This document shows, piece by piece, positions 34,599-43,773 of a DNA stretch of 64,000 nucleotides (position 1 is its first letter; each line of letters opens with the position of its first letter). Source of the DNA: Flavilitoribacter nigricans DSM 23189 = NBRC 102662 (lineage in GTDB: Bacteria; Bacteroidota; Bacteroidia; Chitinophagales; Saprospiraceae); the NCBI RefSeq assembly GCF_002646595.1, contig NZ_PDUD01000022.1, forward strand, positions 1 to 64,000. Direction: 5' to 3'. The notes below the pieces were generated by a model. That model was not told the origin of the DNA. It ran no database searches and worked only from the letters and a program-made list of their open reading frames with translations. Position numbers and translations under genes: made by a program.

Positions 34599-37500
34599 AG
34601 AAACTGATACAATTCGCCGTAGATTATCCGGTCACCATCCTGATGACGATCCTCGGCATCTGCATTTTGGGCTACATCTCGTATTCCCGGCTGGGGGTTG
34701 ATCTTTTTCCGGATCTGAACTCCCCCCGCCTGTTCGTTGAGATACAGGCCGGAGAAAAAGCGCCGGAGGAAATTGAGCAGCAGTTCGTAGAGCAGGTGGA
34801 AGCCCTGAGTATGCGGCAGCAGGGCGTCACCCAGGTTGCTTCCATCACCCGGATCGGATCGGCCCAGATCACGGTGGAATATTCCTGGGAGAAAGATATG
34901 GACGAGGCTTTTCTCGATCTGCAAAAAGCGCTCAACGATTACAGTCAGCAGGTAGATATCGAGAGCATCAGTGTAAGCCAGTACGACCCGAACAGCGCCC
35001 CGATCATGCTCATCGGTGTGAGCCACGAACGCATTACCGATCTGAACGAATTACGAAAGATCGGCGAGAATTACATCAGCAACGAACTGGTACGCCTGGA
35101 GGGCGTTGCCCAGGTTACACTTTCGGGACAAATGGAACAGGAGATCGTCATCCAGCCCATTCCCCAAAAAATGGAATCCTACGATCTGACGATGGACGAC
35201 ATCACCCAGCGGATCCAGAGCTACAACCAAAATATATCCGGTGGAACGGTGGAAGAACTGGGCCTGCAGTATACCGTTAAGGGCGTGGGCATTCTCGAGA
35301 CCGAAGCCGACTTCAATAATCTTATCATCGGCTATAAGGAAGGCCAGGCGCAGACGGAGGCCGCCCAGTCGGAAATGGCTCAGTCGCGGGCCGCAGCGGG
35401 CGACCAGCGGGCGCCGGTCTATCTACAGGATATCGCCATCACTTCCTTTGCCCAGAAACCACCCAACAACATTGTGCGGATCGACGGACGCCGCTGTATC
35501 GGACTGTCGATCTACATAGAGAATCAGTTCAACACCGTGAAAGCGGTGGAGGAGATCACCGAAGCGCTGGAGGTCATCGAAAATGCGCTGCCCGGTTATC
35601 AGTTTGAGGTCATTTCCAATCAGGGGACCTTTATCAAGAATGCGGTAGACGAAGTGGAGGAAACCGCTCTGATCGGTATCCTGCTGGCCGTGGTGATCCT
35701 GTTCCTCTTCCTGCAACGCTTCGGCACTACTCTGATCATCAGTATTGCCATTCCGATCTCCATCGTGGCTACTTTCACGCTGATGTATTTCAACGGGCTG
35801 ACCATCAATATCATGACCCTGGGTGGTCTGGCTCTGGGGGCCGGCATGCTGGTAGACAACGCCATCGTAGTGTTGGAAAATATCTTCCGCAACCACGAGT
35901 CGGGCGCCGATGTACGTTCCGCGGTCATTACGGGAACCTCCGAAGTGGGCGGTGCCATTACCGCCTCTACCCTAACGACCATCATCGTCTTTTTGCCGGT
36001 GATCTATCTGCAGGACGCTGCGGGAGAATTATTCAAAGACCAGGCCTGGACCGTTGCCTTTTCGCTGATATCTTCTCTGTTCGTAGCCATCTTCGTGATC
36101 CCCATGCTTTATCACCGCTTTTACCGGCGGCGACCGGCACCGGCCAAATCGCGTTCCCTGCAACTCAATGCCTACGGTCGCTTTCTCAAAAGATTATTAC
36201 CCCTGAGAGGTTTCGTGATCCTGCTGGCAGTTTTACTCGTAGCCGGTGCGGCCTATATGTATCCTTCGATCGGTACGGAATTCATGCCCGCCGCAACGAC
36301 CAAAAAATTCCGCATGGATATTCAGTTGCCGGAAGGTACCGTTCTCGACCGGACTGCCTCCACCGTGGGCAACATCGAAGAACTGGTGCAGGATGCCCTT
36401 CCCAACGACCTGAAATTCGTGTACAGTCACATAGGTCCGAAAACCGAATTGGAAAATGATCAGTCGGCTGTCTTTCAGGGCGAGCACACCGCCCAGGTGG
36501 ACGTGGCCCTGATCGACAGTACCCGCCTGGGTACCCAAAAGGTCATTGCCGCGCTGGACGAAATTACCACCGGCATACCCGGCGTGAAGATCGCCTACAC
36601 CCCGGAGGCCTCTTCTCTCAACAGTATTTTACGCACGGAAGAAGCCCCGCTGGTGGTAGAGATTAAGGGGGACGATCTGGAAACCCTGGAAAGTCTGACG
36701 GAAGCAGTTCGGCAACAAATGGAACAGCTACCGGACCTGCTGAATTTACAGACCTCCATCGAACAGGGCGTTCCGGAAGTGGAGATCCTGTTCGACCGCT
36801 TCAAACTGGGCCTGTACAATCTGGATATGAACAGCGTGGTGACGCAGATCCAGGATCAGTTGCAGGGCAAGGAAGCCGGGCGACTGGAAAGGTCCGGCGA
36901 AATGATCGATATCCGCCTGATCATGCCACGACAGGGTCTGAATGATTTTGAGAATATCACGATCAAGGGCGGGGAAAAAGTCTATCACCTGCACGAGATC
37001 GCTACTTTGAATACTTCAACGGCTCCGCGGGAAATTCACCGGCGCAACCAAAACCGGATCGGTAAAGTATACGCCCAGACGGATGATGACGTGCCGCTGG
37101 AATTTATTGCCAATCAGATCCGGGAGCAGGTCAGCAGTATCGAACTTCCGCCGAACTACAGTATCTCCGTGGTGGGCGACGAAGCGCGCCGGGCTCAATC
37201 TCTGCAGAGCCTGAGTTTTTCGCTCATTCTGTCCATTATTCTGGTCTACATGGTAATGGCTTCCCAGTTTGAATCCCTGGTGCATCCCTTTACCATCTTA
37301 CTCACTATCCCGCTGGCCGTAGTGGGTACGATCGCCACTTTTTACTGGCTGGGTACCCCACTGAATATCATGGCCATCATCGGGATCATTATGCTGGTGG
37401 GGATCGCGGTGAATGATGCGATCATCCTCGTGGACCGGATCAATCAGCTGAAACGGGGAGGCATGCCGCGCGACGAGGCCATCGCCGAAGCCGGACAACA

Positions 37501-37753
37501 ACGGATCCGTCCGATCCTGATGACCAGTCTGACTACCGTACTGGCCCTGTTGCCGCTAACCTTCGGGTTCGGGGAAAGTGCATCACTGCGGGCCCCGATG
37601 GCCTGGGCGGTGATCGGAGGTCTGGTTACCTCCACGCTACTGACCCTCGTGGTGATCCCGTGTGTGTATGCGGTTTTTGATTGGCGGGGAAATCGTAATG
37701 ACAATTTCAATAGCAATAGCAATTTCAATGACGATAGGGAACTGGAATTGTAA
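34595..37753 (+). CDS. RND efflux permease, HAE-1 type, with repeat-derived C-terminal tail
   Basis: 1052 residues with twelve expected helices and two large periplasmic loops. The helix-4 motif reads GMLVDNAIVVLENI, so the AcrB Asp pair is Asp-Asn here, as in many Bacteroidota members. The pump uses the proton gradient to move substrates to the TolC channel. Unusually, the last 20 residues (after FDWRGNR) are Asn/Asp/Phe-rich. They are coded by the CAATTTCAATAGCAATAGC micro-repeat that borders the next small gene, so the original end of the protein seems replaced. Confidence 0.95.
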   Translation: MKKLIQFAVDYPVTILMTILGICILGYISYSRLGVDLFPDLNSPRLFVEIQAGEKAPEEIEQQFVEQVEALSMRQQGVTQVASITRIGSAQITVEYSWEKDMDEAFLDLQKALNDYSQQVDIESISVSQYDPNSAPIMLIGVSHERITDLNELRKIGENYISNELVRLEGVAQVTLSGQMEQEIVIQPIPQKMESYDLTMDDITQRIQSYNQNISGGTVEELGLQYTVKGVGILETEADFNNLIIGYKEGQAQTEAAQSEMAQSRAAAGDQRAPVYLQDIAITSFAQKPPNNIVRIDGRRCIGLSIYIENQFNTVKAVEEITEALEVIENALPGYQFEVISNQGTFIKNAVDEVEETALIGILLAVVILFLFLQRFGTTLIISIAIPISIVATFTLMYFNGLTINIMTLGGLALGAGMLVDNAIVVLENIFRNHESGADVRSAVITGTSEVGGAITASTLTTIIVFLPVIYLQDAAGELFKDQAWTVAFSLISSLFVAIFVIPMLYHRFYRRRPAPAKSRSLQLNAYGRFLKRLLPLRGFVILLAVLLVAGAAYMYPSIGTEFMPAATTKKFRMDIQLPEGTVLDRTASTVGNIEELVQDALPNDLKFVYSHIGPKTELENDQSAVFQGEHTAQVDVALIDSTRLGTQKVIAALDEITTGIPGVKIAYTPEASSLNSILRTEEAPLVVEIKGDDLETLESLTEAVRQQMEQLPDLLNLQTSIEQGVPEVEILFDRFKLGLYNLDMNSVVTQIQDQLQGKEAGRLERSGEMIDIRLIMPRQGLNDFENITIKGGEKVYHLHEIATLNTSTAPREIHRRNQNRIGKVYAQTDDDVPLEFIANQIREQVSSIELPPNYSISVVGDEARRAQSLQSLSFSLILSIILVYMVMASQFESLVHPFTILLTIPLAVVGTIATFYWLGTPLNIMAIIGIIMLVGIAVNDAIILVDRINQLKRGGMPRDEAIAEAGQQRIRPILMTSLTTVLALLPLTFGFGESASLRAPMAWAVIGGLVTSTLLTLVVIPCVYAVFDWRGNRNDNFNSNSNFNDDRELEL
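37701..37752. repeat. Left hexamer micro-repeat flanking the S23 gene
   Basis: Degenerate CAATAG/CAATTT hexamers overlap the 3' end of the RND gene. The right-hand array at 38190-38251 is the same kind of repeat in inverted orientation (CCATTG, CTATTG), so the small gene lies between inverted arrays. Confidence 0.75.
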
Positions 37754-37813
37754 CGGTAAAGGTGGTGATTGAAATGGGTAGCGCTCACTAAAAATCTGAT
37801 GTAAAACTAAAAA

Positions 37814-38164
37814 ATGGAACCACTCTTTAATTATGAGGAAAGGCTTGTTCGGTTTGCAGGCGAGGTCGTGTTTTTTATAAAAACTATACCTAAGACCTAT
37901 GAAGGGAAATACTACAGTGATCAACTTATCCGATCCTCAGGCGGGAGTGCATTGAATTACGGAGAAGCGCAGGGTACGATAACCAGAAAAGATTTCATCA
38001 ATAAAATGAGCCTGGTGGTAAAGGAGCTGAAAGAGTCGAGGTGCTCATTGAAGATACTCAGATACACAGGTATCGGAAAAAATGATAAAGGGGCCTGGCT
38101 TTTAGTTGAATGCGAAGAATTAATTGCTATCGGTTCAAAAATGATCAATAACAAACGGGAATGA
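37814..38164 (+). CDS. Four-helix-bundle protein (S23/intervening-sequence protein family)
   Basis: 116 residues. Pattern: FAGEVVFFIKTIPKTYEGKYYSDQLIRSSGGSALNY as first two helices (family motif QLxRSxxSxxxN), then KDFINKMSLVVKELKESRCSL, then a last helix to NNKRE. Such proteins were first found in rRNA intervening sequences and are related to the Avd accessory protein of diversity-generating retroelements. They form pentameric basic bundles. There is no rRNA nearby and no reverse transcriptase. It interrupts an efflux operon and has inverted hexamer arrays on both sides, which suggests insertion as a cassette. Confidence 0.88.
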   Translation: MEPLFNYEERLVRFAGEVVFFIKTIPKTYEGKYYSDQLIRSSGGSALNYGEAQGTITRKDFINKMSLVVKELKESRCSLKILRYTGIGKNDKGAWLLVECEELIAIGSKMINNKRE

Positions 38165-38189
38165 AATACTTAATGTCGAAAACTTCAAG

Positions 38190-38251
38190 ATTGAACTGCC
38201 ATTGCTATTGTAATTGCCATTGCCATTGTAAGTGCCATTGCCATTGATATT
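38190..38251. repeat. Right hexamer micro-repeat flanking the S23 gene
   Basis: About ten degenerate copies of GCCATT(G) or CTATTGT end just before the start of the second RND gene. Complementary in sense to the array at 37701-37752. Confidence 0.8.
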
Positions 38252-38256
38252 TGATT

Positions 38257-41200
38257 ATGAATAACCTAATCCACAGAAAGGTAACCATTTGCATGATCTT
38301 CATAGGGCTGACCCTATTGGGGTACATTTCCTATAAACAACTGCCGGTGGAACTTCTGCCCGATGCCGAATTGCCGATGCTGTTCGTGCAGGTAGGCGCT
38401 CTCACCCAGGTGAGCCCGCAGTATATGGAGCAGCAGGGTGTGATCCCGGTGGAAGGGGCGATCGGTACGCTCGAAGGCGTGGAAAAGATCGAGACCCGGA
38501 TCAATGGCAATCAGGCTTTTATTCAGGTTAGCTTTGAACAGGATGTGCGATTTAAATACGTTTACCTGAAACTTCAGCAAAAGATCGACGCCGTGAAGCG
38601 GCAGCTTCCGGAAGACCTGATGGTGAACGTTTCCAAAATAGACCTGCAGCAACTCACCAATCAGTTCCTGGAATTGCAGATCCGGGGCAGCGGTGGTACC
38701 GACCGCCTGCGCAACGTCAGCGAAAAAGAGATCCGGCCGGCTTTCGAGAACCTGAGCGGTATCGCCTCGATCAATGTATTCGGCGGACGGCAAAAAAATC
38801 TGGAGATCCTGCTCGACAAGGAAGCCAGCGAACCGCATAATATCACACCGGAAAGTGTCCGTTCGCGCCTGACCCAGAATTCCGGCAGCCGGGCCCTGGC
38901 CGGTTTCGTTTACGAAGGCGATTACCGGTATTTCATCCGTACGGCTTCGGAATACGCCGATGTCCGGGACATCGAGAATATCGTGATGGCTCCCGGTCCC
39001 ATTCTACTGAAGGATGTAGCGAAAATATCCTTCGGGGTGGACGAAGAGACCAGCATCAGCCGGGTAAACGGGAAAGATGCCATCTCGCTGACCGTCACCA
39101 AAGCTTCCCAGGCCAATATTATCGATCTTTCTCACCAGTGCCTGGCTCTGATCGATCAGCTCAATGAAAAGCTCAAAGCCAAAGACGTGGAGATCGTGGT
39201 CCAGCGAAATCTGGCCGATCGCATGGAAAGTAATATCCAGCAGATCATCAATCTGGGGATGATCGGCGGTCTGCTGGCCGTATTTGTCCTGTGGATATTC
39301 CTCAAGGACCTCCGCCTGATCTCCGTGATCGCAGTGTCCATTCCCATTTCGGTCTTTGCTGCTTTCAACCTGTTCTACGGCGCCGGCATCAGTATCAACA
39401 GCCTCACGCTGGTAGGCATGGCCCTGGCCGTTGGTATGCTGCTCGACAACAGTATTGTGGTACTGGAAAACATCTACCGATTGGTGGCCGGGGGAGCCAG
39501 CCCCGAACAGGCGGTCAGCCAGGGAGCTTCCGGGGTGGTTAAAGCCATTCTGGCGGCCACGCTGACGACCGCTACCGTGTTTCTACCTTTCCTGTTTTTT
39601 GGCAACTACCTGATCGCGCTGATCGGTAAACACATCGGGGTGTCCATCATTTCCACCCTGGTGGTGTCTTTGCTGGTAGCTCTGCTGCTGATCCCGGTAC
39701 TCGCCTACATCGTGCTCGGGTGGTATTCCAACAGGCAGAAGATCAGTTTCGGCCAGTCCAAAGCCAGAACCCGAACGGAAAGGCTCTATCTCGTACTGCT
39801 GAAAAGTAGTTTGCGGTATCCCGCCCGCACCATCATCGGGGGATTACTCCTGTTTTTCATTACCACCTTTGCCGTGCTGGCCGTCAGCATTAGTACTTCG
39901 GAAGAAGTGGCTTCCGATCAGATCGACGTATTCATCACCATGTCCAAAGGGACAACCATTGAAAAAACCGATAAGATCGTCCGGGAAATTGAAGCTAAAC
40001 TGGAAAGTATCGCGGAGAAAAAAGACATCAATAGCCGCATCCAGGAGGAAGACGCGGTGGTCAGTCTCATCCTCCAGGAAGATTTCGAAGACATTAAGGA
40101 TCGTACATTTTATGAGATCAAGGAAGAAGTCAGTAAGCTGAGCAATCAGGTGGGGGGCGCTACCATCAGCCTTTCCCAGCAAAGTTCGGAAGGCGGTGGC
40201 GGCGGCATCGGCGGCATGGACGCCCTCGGCCAGTTGATGGGCTTTGGCAACAATCAGGAAAAGATCGTATTGAAGGGCGAAGATTACGCCCTGCTGCAAC
40301 GGGTGGCGCAGGACATCTTTTACTACGTCGAGAACCTGGAAGGGACCCGCAGTTCCAGTTTAAGTATCCGCGGCAGCCGTCCCGAGGTCCAGCTGGCTTT
40401 TGATCCACTTACTTTGGCCCGCAATGAGATCACTCCGCAAAATATCGCTACGGCCCTGCGTGATTTCGGGCAGGAATCCCCGGCCGACACCAAATTTCAG
40501 TACGCCGACGAAGAATACAACATCATCATCCGGGAAAGCGACCGCCAGGAAGCCGAGCCCAAAGCCAAAACGATCGACGATCTCCGGAAACTGGAAGTAG
40601 CCGATCGCAACGGCGGACAGCACGAGATGGCCACTTTCACCAATATTCGTACCGGCGAAGGTAGCGATGAGATCCGCCGGATCAATCAGCAAAAACAGAT
40701 CGAAGTGGTCTACAGCCGGTCCTGGCAGGTGGATCAGACCAAAGATCTGCTCGAAGCTCATCAGGCCAGTATCCAGTCGCTGATCGCCGGTTATCCCATT
40801 CCGCCGGGGATCGCCATTGAAATGGTCGAAGCGGAGGATCAGTTCAAGGATTTCAAAGCCCTGGCCGGAGCCGCCATTCTGCTCATCTTCATCATTCTGG
40901 CTTCGGTTTTTGAATCCCTTTCCGCTCCTTTTGTGCTGTTGTTCTCGGTACCGATGGCCGTTACCGGGGCCCTGCTTGCGCTGTTCATTACGGGCAACAG
41001 CCTGTTCAACGCCAATACGCTGACGGGATTTCTGATCCTGCTGGGAGTCATCGTGAACAACGGTATCATCATGATCGACTACGTTAATGCCCTGCGGCGG
41101 CAAGGTTACCGGAAAACCCGGGCTCTGATGACGGCAGGATTGCACCGTTTACGGCCCATCCTGATCACGGCCATCACGACCATCGTGGCCATGTTCCCGC

Positions 41201-42945
41201 TGGCCCTCGGCACGGCGGAATACGTCAGTTTGATCGGTGCGCCCTTTGCGATCACCGTGATCGGAGGTTTGGCCCTGGGCACCCTGCTGACGCTGGTGGT
41301 GATCCCCACGGTTTACCTGGGTCTGGAAAACACCATTACCTGGTTCCGGAAACTTCCCTGGTGGGTGAAAGCCCTCAACATCGGCATCGTTGCGGCCGGC
41401 GCCCTGCTTGTATACTTCCGGGTATCTTCCCTGCTGTGGCAAATGGCTGATATCCTGCTGCTTTTCTTCCTGGTGCCGGCCATTACCTATTTCATTCGCA
41501 CCAGTCTGCGGCGGGCCAAAGCGGAGTTGATCCCTCCGGGAGAAGACCTCCATATCCGAATCCAGAACCTGGTCAAGATCTACGGCCGCCCGGGCCGGTT
41601 TGCCCGGGAATGGTCGGGCAGCAAAGCGCTGGCCGAATACCACCGGGCGAGTCAGGGACGCCGTCGCTGGCAACTGCTGTTGCGCGAATTTATCTGGCAG
41701 ATCCCGCTGCTGGTCTTTCTGTGCTGGTTTACCTTCAGCTACCTGAACGGAGGATTCTGGACCGCCGTGCTGGGAGTAGGCATTTACTTTTTACTGCTGG
41801 AAATGTGGGAACCGATCGATACCACCCTGGCTGCCGGGGACAACCGCTGGCAGCACCGCATCCGCAGAATACTCGGTGGTATCCTCTATTGGGTCAGTCC
41901 GCTGATCCTGCTGGTGCAACTCAACAACCAGTGGGACGGCCTGGGATACGCCCTGGTGCTTGGACTGTTCTGGTATCTTTCGCTCATCATTTACCGTTCG
42001 TCCAGCTATCTGCACCGCAAGCAACTCAAGATCGAGCGCCTCAAAGGCCGGATCAAACGTTTTTACTACCGGCTCATCAGTAGCATTCCGGTACTGGGTA
42101 AACGGACGATCCCCTTCAAGGCACTCAACGGCGTATCTCTTGAAATAAGTACGGGCATGTACGGTCTGCTGGGTCCGAACGGTGCCGGTAAGTCTACCCT
42201 CATGCGAACGATCAGCGGGATATTCGACCAGAGCTACGGAAAGATCTGGATCAACGGCATCGATACGCAGGAGCAACGCGAAGAACTGCAGGGACTGATT
42301 GGCTACCTTCCGCAGGCCTTCGGGAGTTATGAAAATATGTCGGCCTGGAATTACCTCGATTACCAGGCAATTCTGAAAGGACTTTATGACAATCAGGTTC
42401 GGCAAGATCGGCTTGAATACGTGCTGGGCGCCGTCAACATGCTGGATCGCAAAGACGAAAAGATCGGCTCCTTCTCCGGCGGTATGAAACAGCGGATCGG
42501 TATTGCCCAGATCCTGCTGCACCTGCCGCGGATACTGGTAGTGGACGAACCGACCGCTGGTCTGGATCCCCGGGAAAGGATCCGCTTCCGGAACCTGTTG
42601 GTACAACTCAGCCGGGAACGCATCGTCATCTTCTCTACCCACATCATCGAGGATATTGCCAGTTCCTGTAATCAACTGGCGGTCATCGATAAGGGGAGTG
42701 TAAAATACCAGGGATCGCCGCAGGATATGCTGGAACTGGCGGAAGGTCTGGTCTGGGAATACGTTATCCCCGCCCGGGACCTCCATCAGACCGAAAAGGA
42801 GCAGGTCGTGGTGAATCACCTGCGGGAGGGTGACCAGATCCGGGTGCGCTGTATTTCCCGTACGCAACCCATGGAAACGGCCGTTCCGACCGAACCGGTG
42901 CTGGAAGATGCCTATTTGTGTCTGCTGAAAAATATAGTACGATAA
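38257..42945 (+). CDS. RND efflux permease fused to membrane linker and ABC ATPase
   Basis: 1562 residues from the ATG at 38257 (a TTG six bases earlier is in frame). Residues 1-1025 are a complete HAE-1-type RND permease with both six-helix halves and periplasmic loops (helix-4 motif GMLLDNSIVVLENI). Residues 1030-1270 add several further hydrophobic segments in two clusters joined by basic loops. Residues 1280-1500 are a full ABC ATPase: Walker A GPNGAGKST (about 1308), Q-loop YLPQAFG, signature FSGGMKQR (about 1408), Walker B VVDEPTAGLDP (about 1430), H-loop STHI. One polypeptide thus joins a proton-driven pump and an ATPase. The stop overlaps the next permease start (TAATG). Confidence 0.93.
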   Translation: MNNLIHRKVTICMIFIGLTLLGYISYKQLPVELLPDAELPMLFVQVGALTQVSPQYMEQQGVIPVEGAIGTLEGVEKIETRINGNQAFIQVSFEQDVRFKYVYLKLQQKIDAVKRQLPEDLMVNVSKIDLQQLTNQFLELQIRGSGGTDRLRNVSEKEIRPAFENLSGIASINVFGGRQKNLEILLDKEASEPHNITPESVRSRLTQNSGSRALAGFVYEGDYRYFIRTASEYADVRDIENIVMAPGPILLKDVAKISFGVDEETSISRVNGKDAISLTVTKASQANIIDLSHQCLALIDQLNEKLKAKDVEIVVQRNLADRMESNIQQIINLGMIGGLLAVFVLWIFLKDLRLISVIAVSIPISVFAAFNLFYGAGISINSLTLVGMALAVGMLLDNSIVVLENIYRLVAGGASPEQAVSQGASGVVKAILAATLTTATVFLPFLFFGNYLIALIGKHIGVSIISTLVVSLLVALLLIPVLAYIVLGWYSNRQKISFGQSKARTRTERLYLVLLKSSLRYPARTIIGGLLLFFITTFAVLAVSISTSEEVASDQIDVFITMSKGTTIEKTDKIVREIEAKLESIAEKKDINSRIQEEDAVVSLILQEDFEDIKDRTFYEIKEEVSKLSNQVGGATISLSQQSSEGGGGGIGGMDALGQLMGFGNNQEKIVLKGEDYALLQRVAQDIFYYVENLEGTRSSSLSIRGSRPEVQLAFDPLTLARNEITPQNIATALRDFGQESPADTKFQYADEEYNIIIRESDRQEAEPKAKTIDDLRKLEVADRNGGQHEMATFTNIRTGEGSDEIRRINQQKQIEVVYSRSWQVDQTKDLLEAHQASIQSLIAGYPIPPGIAIEMVEAEDQFKDFKALAGAAILLIFIILASVFESLSAPFVLLFSVPMAVTGALLALFITGNSLFNANTLTGFLILLGVIVNNGIIMIDYVNALRRQGYRKTRALMTAGLHRLRPILITAITTIVAMFPLALGTAEYVSLIGAPFAITVIGGLALGTLLTLVVIPTVYLGLENTITWFRKLPWWVKALNIGIVAAGALLVYFRVSSLLWQMADILLLFFLVPAITYFIRTSLRRAKAELIPPGEDLHIRIQNLVKIYGRPGRFAREWSGSKALAEYHRASQGRRRWQLLLREFIWQIPLLVFLCWFTFSYLNGGFWTAVLGVGIYFLLLEMWEPIDTTLAAGDNRWQHRIRRILGGILYWVSPLILLVQLNNQWDGLGYALVLGLFWYLSLIIYRSSSYLHRKQLKIERLKGRIKRFYYRLISSIPVLGKRTIPFKALNGVSLEISTGMYGLLGPNGAGKSTLMRTISGIFDQSYGKIWINGIDTQEQREELQGLIGYLPQAFGSYENMSAWNYLDYQAILKGLYDNQVRQDRLEYVLGAVNMLDRKDEKIGSFSGGMKQRIGIAQILLHLPRILVVDEPTAGLDPRERIRFRNLLVQLSRERIVIFSTHIIEDIASSCNQLAVIDKGSVKYQGSPQDMLELAEGLVWEYVIPARDLHQTEKEQVVVNHLREGDQIRVRCISRTQPMETAVPTEPVLEDAYLCLLKNIVR

Positions 42946-43646
42946 TGCGCAATTCGATGATACTCCTTAGCCGACTGGTACGATATAACCTGAAGATCAT
43001 CTTCGCCGGGCGGTTCTTCCTGTTCCTGCTGGCCGCACTCGCCTTCTATATTTTTTTTATGGTGGTCAGTGTTTTCGATAATGTCGACATCAATATCGGT
43101 ACGCTTTACGAGCTGACCTTTTTTCCGGGGATACTGCTCATATTTTATCCCACGGTCTTCGGGATCCAACGGGACGAAGACGCCCGCATGCTGGAGATCC
43201 TCTTCGGCATCCCGGATTATCGCTACAAAGTGTGGCTGGTGCGCCTGGTGTTGATCTTCACCCAAATTTTTATTCTGCTGTTCCTCTTTGCCGCTCTGGG
43301 TTCGTGGCTGTTGTATCCGATCAATCCGCTGCAATTGGCCACCCAACTGATCTTTCCCATGTGCTTTCTGGGCAGTCTGGCCTTTTTGTTGTCCACCAGG
43401 GTGAAGAACGGCAACGCCACTGCGGTGATCATCGTCCTGTTGGGGGTCGCCCTCAGTATTTTCAGCGAGATCTTTGAGAACACCATGTGGGACCTCTACC
43501 TCAATCCTTTCGATATGGCCCGTGGATTCAGTCAGGTAACCTGGCAGCAGGTGGTGTGGAAAAATCGCATTTTTCTCAGTGTAGGTGCCGTCGTGTTTAT
43601 TCTTACGGCACTGCTTAATCTGCAGAAACGCGAACGGTATATTTAA
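42945..43646 (+). CDS. ABC-2-type membrane permease, small
   Basis: 233 residues from the ATG at 42945, which overlaps the previous stop by one base (TAATG); an in-frame frame extension upstream overlaps the fusion gene. Six hydrophobic helices are visible (about 20-40, 55-75, 100-125, 135-150, 160-180, 205-225). There is no other domain. It resembles the membrane half of ABC-2 exporters. Coupling to the RND-ABC fusion implies that the fused ATPase powers this subunit. It ends the export cluster. Confidence 0.85.
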   Translation: MRNSMILLSRLVRYNLKIIFAGRFFLFLLAALAFYIFFMVVSVFDNVDINIGTLYELTFFPGILLIFYPTVFGIQRDEDARMLEILFGIPDYRYKVWLVRLVLIFTQIFILLFLFAALGSWLLYPINPLQLATQLIFPMCFLGSLAFLLSTRVKNGNATAVIIVLLGVALSIFSEIFENTMWDLYLNPFDMARGFSQVTWQQVVWKNRIFLSVGAVVFILTALLNLQKRERYI

Positions 43647-43773
43647 AGGGAGAGAGGGTTTGGCAAACTAATTGGTATAGGGTGGTAAACTTTGGCACTC
43701 ATCCTGAAATAGCTCCGGAAAAGCTTTATTTTACGTGCAGAAACTAACTTTCCAACGTCAAGCCGATACCATC

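Noticed and set aside
37814-38164. rRNA intervening sequence
   Set aside because: The S23-type protein suggested it, but no rRNA sequence lies on either side.
37814-38251. Diversity-generating retroelement with Avd
   Set aside because: No reverse transcriptase, template repeat or variable repeat is present in the window.
41791-42867. Long minus-strand frame opposite the ABC domain of the fusion
   Set aside because: The plus frame holds Walker A, signature and Walker B; the opposite frame has no recognisable feature.
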